Notes: generated by a model from the sequence alone, not told the origin. DNA of 64,000 bases from Candidatus Gastranaerophilales bacterium (GCA_944327255.1 CALVHA010000003.1:62001-126000); one strand, 5' to 3'; numbered from the stretch's first letter, positions 1-9,459 are shown. Translations and numbers: made by a program.

Positions 1-48
1 TATATTATACAATTATTTAAACGATTTTCAAGACTGAGAATTGCTAAC

Positions 49-68
49 ATGTTACTAAATCGTAACAT
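49..68. promoter_or_regulatory. Perfect inverted repeat abutting the lipA -35, candidate operator
   Basis: ATGTTAC and GTAACAT form perfect 7-bp arms with a 6-nt spacer, ending one base before the lipA -35 hexamer. The position suits a transcription factor site. No regulator can be named from sequence. Confidence 0.45.
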
Positions 69-98
69 TTGTATTTTTATTCCATGAGGTTTTATAAT
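69..98 (+). promoter_or_regulatory. lipA promoter, leaderless arrangement
   Basis: TTGTAT (69-74), an 18-bp spacer and TATAAT (93-98). The ATG at 105 lies only 6 nt past the -10, so transcription should start at or next to the start codon. Confidence 0.6.
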
Positions 99-104
99 AC
101 AAAT

Positions 105-947
105 ATGCAAAAAAGATTACCTGATTATCTCAAAAGACCAATAATAAATACAGAAACAACAAAAAATGTCAGACATATTTTAAAGCAACACTGTCTTAAC
201 ACGGTTTGTGAAAATGCAAGATGTCCTAATAAAAACGAATGTTATACAAACAACACGGCAACGTTTTTAATTATGGGAAACATTTGTACAAGAAACTGCC
301 GTTATTGTAATATTTCATGCCAAAAACCATTACCGCTTGATATGGAAGAGCCCTTACATATAGCACAGGCCGTTAAAGATTTAGGTTTAAAATATGCCGT
401 GATAACATCAGTTACAAGAGATGACTTAGAAGACGGTGGAGCAGAGCATTTTGCAAATTGTATTTATGAAATCAGAAAAATAATACCGCAAACAAAAATT
501 GAAATCTTAACACCAGATTTTAAAGGAAACGCAAATAATTTAAATATAATAATTAACGCAAAACCTGATGTTTTTAATCATAACATTGAAACCGTGAGGG
601 ATTTATTTAAAACTGCACGGCCACAAGGCAATTATGAGCGCTCATTAAATGTTTTAAAATATATTAAAGCTAACAGCGAGATTCCGATCAAATCAGGGTT
701 AATGGTCGGACTCGGAGAAAACCAAAAACAAATAGAAGAAACTTTAAATGATTTAAAAAATGCAGGGTGTGATATTTTAACTATAGGACAATATATTCAG
801 CCGTCAAAAGAACATCTTGAAGTTTCAAAATATTATACTTTAGAAGAATTCGAACAGCTCCAAAATCTTGCACACAAAATTGGCTTCAAGAACTACCAGA
901 TTAATCCGCTTGTAAGAAGTTCTTATAAAGCTGCCAATATGGTTTAA
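105..947 (+). CDS. lipA: Lipoyl synthase
   Basis: Radical SAM enzyme that inserts two sulfurs into protein-bound octanoyl groups to make lipoyl cofactor. In the 280-residue product the auxiliary cluster cysteines are C35, C40 and C46 (CX4CX5C), the radical SAM cysteines are C61, C65 and C68 (CX3CX2C), and the family's C-terminal RSSY motif is present. Length is normal. I place the start at ATG 105 rather than the upstream in-frame TTG 69 or ATG 84 because those codons lie in or before the promoter and the protein begins like other LipA proteins there. A likely client in this window is GcvH at 42 kb. Monocistronic; gyrA converges on it. Confidence 0.95.
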   Translation: MQKRLPDYLKRPIINTETTKNVRHILKQHCLNTVCENARCPNKNECYTNNTATFLIMGNICTRNCRYCNISCQKPLPLDMEEPLHIAQAVKDLGLKYAVITSVTRDDLEDGGAEHFANCIYEIRKIIPQTKIEILTPDFKGNANNLNIIINAKPDVFNHNIETVRDLFKTARPQGNYERSLNVLKYIKANSEIPIKSGLMVGLGENQKQIEETLNDLKNAGCDILTIGQYIQPSKEHLEVSKYYTLEEFEQLQNLAHKIGFKNYQINPLVRSSYKAANMV

Positions 948-997
948 AGAAGTTGATTCATAGTTATAAATAAAGTGTTTTTTTCTACTGAACCCGC

Positions 998-3553
998 TTA
1001 TTCTTCAGAATTACTATCTAACAGGCTTGTCTGTTCAACATTTGCGTTAGCCTCAGCCTGAGCTTTCATATCATCCTTTATAATTGTTTCATCATTATCA
1101 GGATTTACAATTTTGTTAACCGAACAAACAGTATCATTCTCTGTTAGATTTTGAGCTCTAACGCCTGTAGCAGGTCTGCCTTGACGGGAAATTGACCCGG
1201 CATTCAATCTTGTTACAACTCCGCTTGCAGTAACCATCATGATATCATCAGTTTCTTTCACGATTGTTAATGCAACAAGTCTTGATGATGCCGATTTAAA
1301 TTTTGTTGCAATAAGTCCCAAACCGCCTCTGTTTTGGGTTCTGAATTCAGAAAGTTTAGTACGTTTTCCAAAACCATCCGACGTTACAACAAGCAAATCT
1401 GCGTCATAATCTCTAGGAACAATATCACAGCCAATAATTTCATCCCCTGATCTAAGTTTCATAGAAGTTACACCTCTTGCGCTTCTGCCAAGCGGTCTTA
1501 AATCTTCAATCGGGAATCTAATTGCCATACCACAGGATGTACCGATAATTATTTCATCTCTTGCTGTTGCAAGTTTTACCCAGCACAAGCTGTCACCTTC
1601 ATCCAAACCGATTGCAATAATACCGTTACGTCTGATATTAGAGAAGTTATCAAGCTCAATACGTTTGATATAACCTTTTTTAGTAAGCATAATAAGATTC
1701 AAATCTTTAGAGAACGAACTTACAGGAACAACAGCCGTAATGGTTTCATCCTGATCGATAGGAAGAACATTAATAATAGGCAAACCTTTTGCCTGACGCC
1801 CGCCTTCAGGGAAGTCATAGACATTCAGACTGTAAACTGTTCCCTTAGATGAGAAGAATAGAACTTTATCATGCATCATCGCAGTGAAGAAGTGCTGAAT
1901 ATCATCATCCTCTTTTGTCTTAATACCTGACTTACCTCTTGTTGCACGGTTTTGGCGTTCAAAAGTATCAAGAGAAATACGTTTTAAATATCCTTGATGT
2001 GTAATAAATACAGCCATTGGAGTATTTGGAGTCAAATCTTCAATCGTCACTTCACCCTGTTCAGGAAGAATTTGAGTTTTTCTGTCATCTCCATATTTTT
2101 CTTTATCTTCAAGAAGTTCAGCTTTGATAATATCAAGGATTTTTTGACGACTGGCCAGAATATCTTCGTATTCCGCAATTTTTTTCAATAATTCATCATA
2201 TTCTGCCTTAACTTTATCTTGTTCCAATCCTGTCAATCTTCTTAATTGCATTTCAAGGATTGCATTAGCCTGATCTGCATCAAGACCAAATCTGCTCATT
2301 AAACCCTCACGGGCATCATCAGTTGTTTTAGATTTTTTAATAAGTTCAATAACTTCATCAATTGAGCCCAATGCAATAATTAAACCTGCTAAAATGTGAG
2401 CACGAACTTTAGCTTTTTTAAGGAAGAAGATAGTTCTTCTTGTAACAATTTCAACCCTGTGTTCAACAAATTCACTTAAAACTTCATATAAATTCATCAA
2501 TCTAGGTTGCTTTCCGCAAAGCGCAAGCATATTTACACCAAAAGTTGTTGAAAGCTGGGTATATTTAAATAAATTATTTTTAACAACATCAGGTTTTGCA
2601 TCACGTTTCAATTCAATAACGATACGCATACCTTCTCTATCAGATTCATCACGAATATCAGAAATTCCATTAATTCTCTGATCCTTAACAAGTTCTGCAA
2701 TTTTTTCAATAAGCATTGCCTTATTAACCTGATAAGGGATTTCTGTAATGACAATTGCAGTACGAGCCTGTCTTCCACCACCACCTGCGATTTCTTCAAA
2801 ACCTGCAACTGCCTGCATTTTTATTGAACCTCTGCCCGTTTCATAAGCCTGTTTAATATCATTTAAACCTATAATTGTTGCAGCAGTTGGGAAATCAGGT
2901 CCTTTAATATATTCCATTAATTCTGATACAGTAATATTAGGATTATCAATTAAAGCAATTGTACCATCAACGATTTCAGACAAGTTATGTGGAGGAACAT
3001 TCGTTGCCATACCAACAGCAATACCTGAACAACCATTTAAAAGCAACATAGGTAGCCTTACAGGTAATACGGACGGTTCTTGTAATGAACCGTCAAAGTT
3101 AGGTTCAAATTCTACTGTTTCACAATCAATATCAGCAAGCATGGACTGAGTAATTTTATGCATACGGGCTTCTGTATAACGCATAGCAGCCGCCCCGTCA
3201 CCGTCAACGGAACCAAAATTTCCATGCCCGTCAACCGTCAGATATCTTGTTGAAAAATCCTGAGCCATACGAACAAGAGCTTCATAAACAGCAGTATCAC
3301 CATGAGGGTGGTATTTACCAAGAACCTCCCCAACGATACGAGCACATTTTTTAAATGGTTTATCAGGAGTCATACCTAGTTCATTCATTGCATATAAAAT
3401 ACGTCTATGAACAGGTTTCAAGCCATCACGTACATCAGGAAGAGCACGACCTACAATTACACTCATCGCATAATCTATATATGAGCGTTTCATTTCTTCT
3501 CTAATATTAACCTGAACGATTTTGCCGTCCTCAAACATGTTCTGTTGACTCAA
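998..3553 (-). CDS. gyrA: DNA gyrase subunit A
   Basis: Catalytic subunit of the type IIA topoisomerase that introduces negative supercoils with GyrB. The 851-residue protein has the winged-helix/tower core with the active-site tyrosine in [10 protein letters not shown] (around residue 125) and a C-terminal beta-pinwheel made of repeated blades. The loop that normally carries the GyrA box reads [10 protein letters not shown] rather than the textbook QRRGGRG, so GyrA versus ParC assignment rests on overall match. The start is a TTG preceded by a strong GGAGGGAG Shine-Dalgarno; the next in-frame ATG is 15 nt downstream without comparable spacing. The C-terminus is an acidic tail. gyrB is not in the window. 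Confidence 0.93.
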   Translation of the reverse strand: MSQQNMFEDGKIVQVNIREEMKRSYIDYAMSVIVGRALPDVRDGLKPVHRRILYAMNELGMTPDKPFKKCARIVGEVLGKYHPHGDTAVYEALVRMAQDFSTRYLTVDGHGNFGSVDGDGAAAMRYTEARMHKITQSMLADIDCETVEFEPNFDGSLQEPSVLPVRLPMLLLNGCSGIAVGMATNVPPHNLSEIVDGTIALIDNPNITVSELMEYIKGPDFPTAATIIGLNDIKQAYETGRGSIKMQAVAGFEEIAGGGGRQARTAIVITEIPYQVNKAMLIEKIAELVKDQRINGISDIRDESDREGMRIVIELKRDAKPDVVKNNLFKYTQLSTTFGVNMLALCGKQPRLMNLYEVLSEFVEHRVEIVTRRTIFFLKKAKVRAHILAGLIIALGSIDEVIELIKKSKTTDDAREGLMSRFGLDADQANAILEMQLRRLTGLEQDKVKAEYDELLKKIAEYEDILASRQKILDIIKAELLEDKEKYGDDRKTQILPEQGEVTIEDLTPNTPMAVFITHQGYLKRISLDTFERQNRATRGKSGIKTKEDDDIQHFFTAMMHDKVLFFSSKGTVYSLNVYDFPEGGRQAKGLPIINVLPIDQDETITAVVPVSSFSKDLNLIMLTKKGYIKRIELDNFSNIRRNGIIAIGLDEGDSLCWVKLATARDEIIIGTSCGMAIRFPIEDLRPLGRSARGVTSMKLRSGDEIIGCDIVPRDYDADLLVVTSDGFGKRTKLSEFRTQNRGGLGLIATKFKSASSRLVALTIVKETDDIMMVTASGVVTRLNAGSISRQGRPATGVRAQNLTENDTVCSVNKIVNPDNDETIIKDDMKAQAEANANVEQTSLLDSNSEE

Positions 3554-3640
3554 TTTTCTCCCTCCATGTGTGCTATCTCTTAGCTATATAATAGCACAAA
3601 CATCTATTTTAGGATAATTTTAACAGAAACTTTACAAAAA

Positions 3641-5215
3641 CTACATCATAGCCTCGATGCCTTTAGCTTCCGGTTGACCTTTAAAAAGGTTCAAGAAGAA
3701 GTTTTTAGTAGTATCTTTTTGTCTTGCAGCAGACCAGGTCTTAAAAGAAGCTTCGCTAAGCTGAGGGACATCAGCTATTCCTGCCAGTTCAACTTGACTC
3801 ATTGGAATTTCGTCTTGATAAATATATTCTATCGCTTCTTTTCTCTGCTTAAACAAATTAGCATCTTTAGCAGGTGCACCTTGAGCAACGTGACTTTTAT
3901 ATTTATTCGTCGCTTCCGAACCAATCAATTTATTTTGACTTCTTACTTTTAGAGCATTGTGATCCAGATATTTTGTAGGAATACGCAAACATACAACTCT
4001 TTTCGAATCTTTAGCAACTTGTTGAATCAGAGCCATTGACAAAAAGACTCCGTCCTTATTTTCAGGCATTACAATATTCCAGTCTTTAGAGACTCGCCAA
4101 CGTTTTGCAAGATTTTCAAGCTCAGTCATAAATACCCCGCCATAGTCCAGAGTACTATCGGATGAAAGTTGAATTCTTCCTGTCTCAAGCATTTTTTTGT
4201 AGTTTTCTTCTGATGTCATATGATATAAGTATCGTTTTATCTTATGTTTACCATAATGAGCTCTGTTTTTTGATACTTGAACGCGTTTTGGACCAATGGT
4301 CGAAACTTTTTTAGTAAGTTCATCTATTTGAGCACTTACGTTTTTGGATACTCGCAATTTATCTACTTTATGCAGCTTCAAAGGCTTTGCCTTTATTGTT
4401 TTTACTAAACTTTTCGTTCCCACTATTTTTGTAGCAAATTTGCTACTTTCCAAATCAGATTTGTCAAATTGAATATTTCCGGGATTTGCAGGAATGTCTT
4501 TTTTAGCAAAAGTTTCTCTTAAATGCGCTTTAGCTGAAACTTTTTGTTGCTTTTGTTCTTGCGAAAACAATTCCGAGAATTTTTTCCCAGCCCTTTTAAT
4601 ACTAGGTATATAATTAGCTTGCTGAAAACTTTTATAGAATTTTTTAAGCTGATTTTCACTATTATCTAAACCAGGGAAAGCGCTGTTAAATGCAGAATTA
4701 CGCAACTGCTCAGGGTTAACCGTTAAGTCATAATAATGTGCATTCCCAATCTCAGAGTGCAGCGTAAGATTTCCATTTCTTTTGCTCATAGATGTTGCAA
4801 AATCTACTGTATCATCTATTGGTGAATTAGGATTCATAGTCATCTGTAATTTTGCTAATTCACTTTTTTTATCATCGAAAAGCTTCCCCCTAAACTGAAG
4901 AATCGGAGAAGAACCCTTTGTTTTATCAAACCCAACGGCAATATGTCCGACAGTTTTCCTGCCATCTTTTACCGCAACACCTGCGACTACGGACCCTACG
5001 CGTGAATTATACCCCGTTACTAAAGTTGGGTTGGATACTCCAAGTTCACTAAGCTTAGACCTTAAATATTTCGGAAGCATGTCTGCAGATAAAACTTCTC
5101 TGTATCTGCCGTTTCTGGTACAAAATCTGCTTGTTAATGTGGCAACTTCACGTGCAGACATGTCACCTTTTCTGACAAAGTCAAAAATAACTTTTGATAA
5201 CCTTGTAATTCCCAT
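3641..5215 (-). CDS. Unknown protein with an ADP-ribosyltransferase-like C-terminal region
   Basis: 524 residues, not recognised as a named family. Residues 1-170 are predicted globular, 200-320 are basic and probably flexible. Residues 328-482 contain YLYHMTSEENYKKMLETG (329-346), GVFMTE (360-365) and a conserved-looking KEAIEYIYQDEIP (459-471). This order of a Y-H-x-T motif, a short strand and a late glutamate before IP recalls ART-fold proteins such as DarT or PARP-like enzymes. That link is inference from pattern only. No signal peptide or membrane segment. ATG with an AAGGA Shine-Dalgarno 9 nt upstream. It stands alone between gyrA (same strand, 87 bp downstream) and the divergent adk. 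Confidence 0.7.
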   Translation of the reverse strand: MGITRLSKVIFDFVRKGDMSAREVATLTSRFCTRNGRYREVLSADMLPKYLRSKLSELGVSNPTLVTGYNSRVGSVVAGVAVKDGRKTVGHIAVGFDKTKGSSPILQFRGKLFDDKKSELAKLQMTMNPNSPIDDTVDFATSMSKRNGNLTLHSEIGNAHYYDLTVNPEQLRNSAFNSAFPGLDNSENQLKKFYKSFQQANYIPSIKRAGKKFSELFSQEQKQQKVSAKAHLRETFAKKDIPANPGNIQFDKSDLESSKFATKIVGTKSLVKTIKAKPLKLHKVDKLRVSKNVSAQIDELTKKVSTIGPKRVQVSKNRAHYGKHKIKRYLYHMTSEENYKKMLETGRIQLSSDSTLDYGGVFMTELENLAKRWRVSKDWNIVMPENKDGVFLSMALIQQVAKDSKRVVCLRIPTKYLDHNALKVRSQNKLIGSEATNKYKSHVAQGAPAKDANLFKQRKEAIEYIYQDEIPMSQVELAGIADVPQLSEASFKTWSAARQKDTTKNFFLNLFKGQPEAKGIEAMM

Positions 5216-5316
5216 TTAATATTTTCCTTTTACATATTTCCCCTATACTTCTTTAAAAACAATTTGATCTAAAAAATTGCTTCATACGTTAACAAATTTT
5301 AAAAACAAGTACGCTG

Positions 5317-5345
5317 TTGAATTTAAGTATTGGTTGATGTAATAT
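5317..5345 (+). promoter_or_regulatory. adk-map promoter
   Basis: TTGAAT (5317-5322), 17-bp spacer, TAATAT (5340-5345), giving a leader of about 35 nt that contains a GAGGAG Shine-Dalgarno. Confidence 0.5.
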
Positions 5346-5386
5346 AAAAACAGAATATAAGAGAGTAAAAGAGGAGAACTTTTATT

Positions 5387-6046
5387 ATGAAAAAAGAATT
5401 AATATTTTTAGGACCACCGGCTTGCGGTAAAGGTACACAAACAGCAAAGTTATCAGAATATTTAAACTTTCCGCACGTTGATACCGGTTCTCTTTTAAGA
5501 GCAGAAATTAAAGGTGAAACAGAAGCAGGAAAAGAAGCTAAATCTTATATTGATAAAGGACAACTTGTGCCTGTAGAATTGGTTACAAGAATTATCAAAA
5601 ACAGATTATCTCAAGATGACTGCAAAAACGGCTACATTTTGGACGGTTTTCCAAGAAGCGTTGAACAAGCAGATGAACTTACAAAAATGAATGCTGAAAT
5701 TGATAAAGATACAGAAGCTGAATTCAAGGCAATATATTTTGATATCGATACAAGCGTTCTTGTAGAAAGAATTGTTAACCGTCGTTCTTGCCCAAAATGC
5801 GGAGAAATTTATAACCTTGCATTTAAAGCACCTAAAAAAGACGGAATCTGCGACAAATGCGGAACAGAATTGACTCAAAGAAAAGATGACACAAGAGAAG
5901 TCGCTCAATCAAGATTTGATACATACTTCAAAGAAACGGCTCCTTTGATTGATTATTATAAGAACAAAGGCGTTCTAAAAACAATTGACGCAAACGGTGA
6001 AATCTCAGAAGTATGGGAAAGATTATTGAAGGTCGTAAATGATTAA
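5387..6046 (+). CDS. adk: Adenylate kinase, zinc-binding LID type
   Basis: Cytoplasmic enzyme interconverting ATP + AMP and 2 ADP. The 219-residue product has the P-loop GPPACGKGT (9-17), the DGFPR motif (86-90) and a long-type LID with four cysteines C135, C138, C155 and C158 that should hold one structural zinc, as in Gram-positive and many cyanobacterial-lineage enzymes. It overlaps map by 8 bp, so the two are co-translated. secY, which usually precedes adk-map in the ribosomal spc cluster, is absent here. ATG with GAGGAG about 10 nt upstream. Confidence 0.97.
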   Translation: MKKELIFLGPPACGKGTQTAKLSEYLNFPHVDTGSLLRAEIKGETEAGKEAKSYIDKGQLVPVELVTRIIKNRLSQDDCKNGYILDGFPRSVEQADELTKMNAEIDKDTEAEFKAIYFDIDTSVLVERIVNRRSCPKCGEIYNLAFKAPKKDGICDKCGTELTQRKDDTREVAQSRFDTYFKETAPLIDYYKNKGVLKTIDANGEISEVWERLLKVVND

Positions 6047-6791
6047 GAGGAAATCAAGAGAAGAAATTAAATTAATGCGCCATGCAGGTCATATTGTTGC
6101 ATTGGTGCATCAGGAAATGAAAAAAGTAGTTGAACCTGGTATAAGCACAAAAGAACTTGATAATATCGCAATGAAAATTATCAAAGAAAACCATGCTATA
6201 CCTACATTCTTAGGTTACAGCGGTTTTCCGGCTTGTATTTGTACTTCAATTAATGAACAAGTCGTACATGGTATCCCATCGGAAGATGTTAAAGTTAAAG
6301 ATGGAGACATCATAAGCATTGATGTAGGGGCAACTTTCCACGGACTTGTTGGAGACAGTGCTTGGTCTTATGCGGTAGGTAATGTCAGTGATGATATAAA
6401 AAGATTAATGAAGGCAACGGAAGAAGCTTTGTATGCAGGCATAGAACAAATGCGTGTAGGAAATGTTTTGGATGATATTTCCGGAGCTGTAGAAGATGTT
6501 GCCGTCAAATATGGTTACGGAATTGTCAGACAATATGGCGGACACGGAGTCGGTCATGTTATGCATGAAGAACCATTTCTATATAACTATAGAGTGGGAG
6601 ACAAAACCCTTATTAAACAGGGATACGCAATTGCAATAGAACCTATGTTAAATATGGGAGTCGATGAAGTTTCTGTCGGCGCTGACGATTGGACAGTAAG
6701 CACGGTTGATAAAAAACCTTCAGCACACTTTGAACATACTGTTGTTGCGACAGACGACGGTCCGCAAATTATGACAAAATTAATGGAATAG
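6039..6791 (+). CDS. map: Methionine aminopeptidase type I
   Basis: Removes the N-terminal methionine from nascent proteins. The 250-residue pita-bread fold shows the five metal ligands D95, D106, H169, E201 and E232 and the conserved H77 (VVHGIP). It has no N-terminal zinc-finger extension, so it is the short type Ia form. The start codon lies inside the adk stop region with an AAGG 7 nt upstream, indicating coupling. It is followed after 4 bp by an unknown 209-residue gene likely in the same transcript. Confidence 0.96.
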   Translation: MIKRKSREEIKLMRHAGHIVALVHQEMKKVVEPGISTKELDNIAMKIIKENHAIPTFLGYSGFPACICTSINEQVVHGIPSEDVKVKDGDIISIDVGATFHGLVGDSAWSYAVGNVSDDIKRLMKATEEALYAGIEQMRVGNVLDDISGAVEDVAVKYGYGIVRQYGGHGVGHVMHEEPFLYNYRVGDKTLIKQGYAIAIEPMLNMGVDEVSVGADDWTVSTVDKKPSAHFEHTVVATDDGPQIMTKLME

Positions 6792-6795
6792 ATAT

Positions 6796-7425
6796 ATGAA
6801 ATATTACATAGGACTATCACTAAGCTCAGGCTCAAGCATGGATTCCGGAGTAGCCGTTATGGAAGAAAACGGTGATTTCATTCTTGTTGATAAGCTTTAT
6901 AAGATGAATGATATCATATTTTTCTTTGAAAATTTTTCTTCATTAAAGGACTCTGAAATCTGCGCTTCCCTTGCTTGGGACAAGACAATGTTAAATGGTA
7001 AATGGAGAATTCTATCAAAGCCTTATCAGCTTGTATCGACAAATCCTCTTTTCCCTAATCAAGATAATTGGACTCAACGTTATGCAACAAGAGGGAATGA
7101 ATTTTTCAGATCATTAATTGAAAAAGATATTCCGGTAAATCGCTTTGAAATATATTTAACACGCCAGAGTATGCATCTTAATTCGTGTTTTAAAGAACGA
7201 TCCCCTGCCGATTGTAAATTCCTTCAGCAAACCCTTACAAATGAATGGGGAATTGACCTACCTCAAAATATGATGCCAATGTCACAATTAGAAGCTATTG
7301 TTGGTGCAATTTTGGCAAGAGAAAATTCTAAAAATCCTGATAACATTAAACAAATAGCAGAATTTAAAGGTCAAAAAGTTATTGACGTAATTAAAAATCC
7401 GAATCTAAATTTGATTAATGTTTAG
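6796..7425 (+). CDS. Unknown protein, possible RNase H-like fold (DUF429-like)
   Basis: 209 residues, not a family I can name with confidence. It begins with YIGLSLSSGSSMDSGVAVME, a strand-turn-strand with small residues like the first hairpin of RNase H/actin-fold nucleases, and ends with a helix SQLEAIVGAILARE of the kind that closes DUF429 proteins. Acidic residues at D17 and E170 could be catalytic, but this is conjecture. It starts 4 bp after map, so it is the third gene of the adk operon. Its 3' end overlaps the convergent TSCPD gene by 11 bp. Confidence 0.75.
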   Translation: MKYYIGLSLSSGSSMDSGVAVMEENGDFILVDKLYKMNDIIFFFENFSSLKDSEICASLAWDKTMLNGKWRILSKPYQLVSTNPLFPNQDNWTQRYATRGNEFFRSLIEKDIPVNRFEIYLTRQSMHLNSCFKERSPADCKFLQQTLTNEWGIDLPQNMMPMSQLEAIVGAILARENSKNPDNIKQIAEFKGQKVIDVIKNPNLNLINV

Positions 7426-7684
7426 CCATAACATTTGACTTATAAGCAATTAAACATTGTGCAAGTTGGTCAGGACAACTTGTAGTTTTTGCTCCGCACT
7501 GAATCCCTTGCAGTTTTTCAATCACATCGTCTATTTTCATACCCTTGACAAGGCTTTTTATACCTTTCAAATTCCCGTTACAACCACCAAAAAAATCTAC
7601 ATCATCAATTATGCCGTCTGTAACTTTAACCTGCATCATCTGGCAACAAGTACCTGAAGTTCTATATTGTAATACTTCTGTCAT
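7415..7684 (-). CDS. TSCPD domain protein (TIGR03905-type)
   Basis: An 89-residue protein dominated by a TSCPD domain; the name-giving motif appears as TTSCPDQL near residue 68. Further cysteines (C13, C14, C35, C63, C77) are likely metal ligands. Related domains occur at the C-terminus of some B12-dependent ribonucleotide reductases, but the free-standing small proteins have no settled function. ATG start, GGGGAA-type Shine-Dalgarno just upstream. Convergent and overlapping with the preceding plus-strand gene. Confidence 0.85.
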   Translation of the reverse strand: MTEVLQYRTSGTCCQMMQVKVTDGIIDDVDFFGGCNGNLKGIKSLVKGMKIDDVIEKLQGIQCGAKTTSCPDQLAQCLIAYKSNVMAKH

Positions 7685-7738
7685 TATTTTTTCCCCTTAA
7701 TTTTACTATTATTCTAACACAAAATATAGAGTGAAACT

Positions 7739-7767
7739 GAAACTTTCAGGGAAGTTTCTGTTATAAT
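7739..7767 (+). promoter_or_regulatory. crcB promoter region with inverted repeat
   Basis: GAAACTT (7739-7745) and AAGTTTC (7752-7758) form a 7-bp inverted repeat immediately before a TATAAT at 7762-7767. The repeat occupies the -35/spacer region, so it could be an operator. I do not see the fluoride riboswitch consensus. Confidence 0.4.
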
Positions 7768-7794
7768 CATTTCAGCAGAAAAAATAGGATTGAA

Positions 7795-8169
7795 ATGCTA
7801 AATATAATCTCAATTTTTATAGGCGGAGGAACAGGCGCTGTTTTAAGATATTTAACAGGGATTACTGCTTTAAAGTATTTACACCTTAATTTTCCATTAG
7901 CCACATTATTTGTTAATATAGCAGGCGGTTTTATCATAGGCTTTTTATATGTATTTTTTATTGATAAAACAGAAATAAATATAGCTTTAAAATTAGCTCT
8001 AACTGTCGGTTTCTGTGGAGGACTGACTACATTCAGTACATTTTCGCTTGAGATGTTCGAGATGATAGGAAATCATCAGTTTATAAACGCATTTACTTAT
8101 GCATTTATAAGTGTTATTATATGTTTGATAGCAGTAGCAACAGGAGCGTATTTTGCAAAGTACTTATAA
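7795..8169 (+). CDS. crcB: Fluoride ion channel CrcB/Fluc
   Basis: Small inner-membrane protein exporting fluoride. The 124-residue sequence has four predicted transmembrane helices and the family signatures GGGTGAVLRY near the N-terminus, a conserved asparagine in FVNIAGGFIIGF, and GFCGGLTTFSTFSLE containing the phenylalanine-box and sodium-site threonines. A single copy is enough because Fluc works as an antiparallel dual-topology dimer. It overlaps the following gene by 17 bp. Confidence 0.95.
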   Translation: MLNIISIFIGGGTGAVLRYLTGITALKYLHLNFPLATLFVNIAGGFIIGFLYVFFIDKTEINIALKLALTVGFCGGLTTFSTFSLEMFEMIGNHQFINAFTYAFISVIICLIAVATGAYFAKYL

Positions 8170-9001
8170 ATTTGAAAAACTGAATTTTATCACAGCCGGA
8201 ATGCCTTTAAGAACAGGGAAAGGAAGTTATCCAGCTGCATTTGATGTTATAAAAGAAATGAACTTAGACGGAATGGAGCTTGAATTTGTTCATGGCGTAA
8301 GAATGAGTCCAGAACACAGAGAATTCGTAAAAAAAGTCAGAGAAGAAAACCATTATGTAATCACTGCACACGCACCTTTTTATATAAATCTTAATTCAAA
8401 AGAAGAAGATAAGGTTGAAGCTAGTGTTACAAGAATTATTGAAACTGCACAGACAGCATATGAAGCAGGAGCATTCAGCATTACATTCCATGCCGCATTT
8501 TATATGGGCAAAGATAAAGAGGAAGTTTATAATCAGGTAAAGTCCAAAGTAACACAAATTTCTGAATTATTAAAAAAGGAAAAGATTAATGTATGGATAA
8601 GGCCTGAAACTACAGGTAAATCAACTCAATGGGGTGATTTAGAAGAAATAGTACGTTTGTCAAAAGAGTTTGATAATGTTCTGCCATGTATTGATTTTTC
8701 CCACCTCCATGCCAGAAGCGGCGGGGAATACAACACTTATGACGAATTTTCAAAAATTCTTGAAACAATAGGGCAAGAAATAGGGGAATATGCTATTGAA
8801 AATTTTCATGGGCATCTTGCCGGAATTGATTATGGCTCAAAAGGGGAAAAGAAACATCTTAACTTTGAAGAATCCGATATGAATTATAAGGATTTATTAA
8901 AAGCAATGAAAAAATTCGGTATAAAAGGAGCGCTTGTATGCGAAAGTCCAAACATTGAAGATGACGCAAAGCTTTTAAAAACTTATTATGAAACATTATA
9001 A
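8153..9001 (+). CDS. Endonuclease IV-like / xylose isomerase-like TIM barrel protein
   Basis: 282 residues with the AP endonuclease 2 (endonuclease IV) barrel: LEFVHG near 42, the HAPFYINL motif (about 75-82), FHAAFYMG with a metal-type histidine, WIRPETTG with a glutamate, CIDFSHLHARSGG, ENFHGHLAGIDYG and a closing CESPN. These match the order of metal ligands (H, E, D, H) in nucleases that cut at abasic sites. A sugar isomerase role cannot be excluded. It starts at TTG 8153 inside crcB, supported by AGGAG six nt upstream; no better ATG exists nearby. Confidence 0.85.
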   Translation: MQSTYKFEKLNFITAGMPLRTGKGSYPAAFDVIKEMNLDGMELEFVHGVRMSPEHREFVKKVREENHYVITAHAPFYINLNSKEEDKVEASVTRIIETAQTAYEAGAFSITFHAAFYMGKDKEEVYNQVKSKVTQISELLKKEKINVWIRPETTGKSTQWGDLEEIVRLSKEFDNVLPCIDFSHLHARSGGEYNTYDEFSKILETIGQEIGEYAIENFHGHLAGIDYGSKGEKKHLNFEESDMNYKDLLKAMKKFGIKGALVCESPNIEDDAKLLKTYYETL

Positions 9002-9042
9002 TTCTCCTACATTTATACCAGCGATTAAAGAATTAGTATAAA

Positions 9043-9088
9043 GATGCCGTAATATTATCAGGTACTTTTAGTGACAGAAAGAGGCATC
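9043..9088 (+). promoter_or_regulatory. Inverted repeat that can mask the ribosome binding site of the next gene
   Basis: GATGCC (9043-9048) can pair with GGCATC (9083-9088). The right arm overlaps the GAGG Shine-Dalgarno (9081-9084) of the gene starting at 9091, so folding would hide it. A TATAAA at 9037-9042 is a candidate -10. Confidence 0.35.
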
Positions 9089-9090
9089 CT

Positions 9091-9459
9091 ATGTTTAATT
9101 CAGTGAACAATCCTTTTGGCAGACGCATTGAATCTTCAACATCTTCGGATACAAACAGTAATAAACAAAAAGGTCAGGAACATCAGGAGAAAGAAAGAAA
9201 ACTGCTTGAAGAAAACGAGCAGGATGAAGTTAGAATAGGCGGACTCCCTCTCTTGACAGAAGACGATGTTATATTTATGGTTAAGCAATATATCTCAAAT
9301 ATAAAAGCTGAACATGAAGGAGATGAAAAAATTCAGAAGAAAGCAGATAAGTGGTTGGAAAAATTCGACGTAAAAAAATTTATGAAGAAAAATCCGACCC
9401 TTACAAGTGCTGATTTTTATATGGTCATGTTTATGGAAACAGACTCTATTACTAAGTAA
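9091..9459 (+). CDS. Unknown small acidic/charged protein
   Basis: 122 residues with no recognised domain. Residues 1-50 are polar and probably disordered (runs of S, N, K, Q, E); 50-122 form predicted helices with motifs PLLTEDDVIFMVKQYI and KWLEKFDVKKFMKK. No signal peptide or membrane segment. GAGG six nt before the ATG supports the start. It sits alone between the endonuclease-IV-like gene and a tiny membrane-protein gene, all on the plus strand. Confidence 0.7.
   Translation: MFNSVNNPFGRRIESSTSSDTNSNKQKGQEHQEKERKLLEENEQDEVRIGGLPLLTEDDVIFMVKQYISNIKAEHEGDEKIQKKADKWLEKFDVKKFMKKNPTLTSADFYMVMFMETDSITK

Noticed and set aside
7685..7794. Fluoride riboswitch before crcB
   Set aside because: The expected G-rich pseudoknot consensus is not visible; only a short inverted repeat near the promoter.
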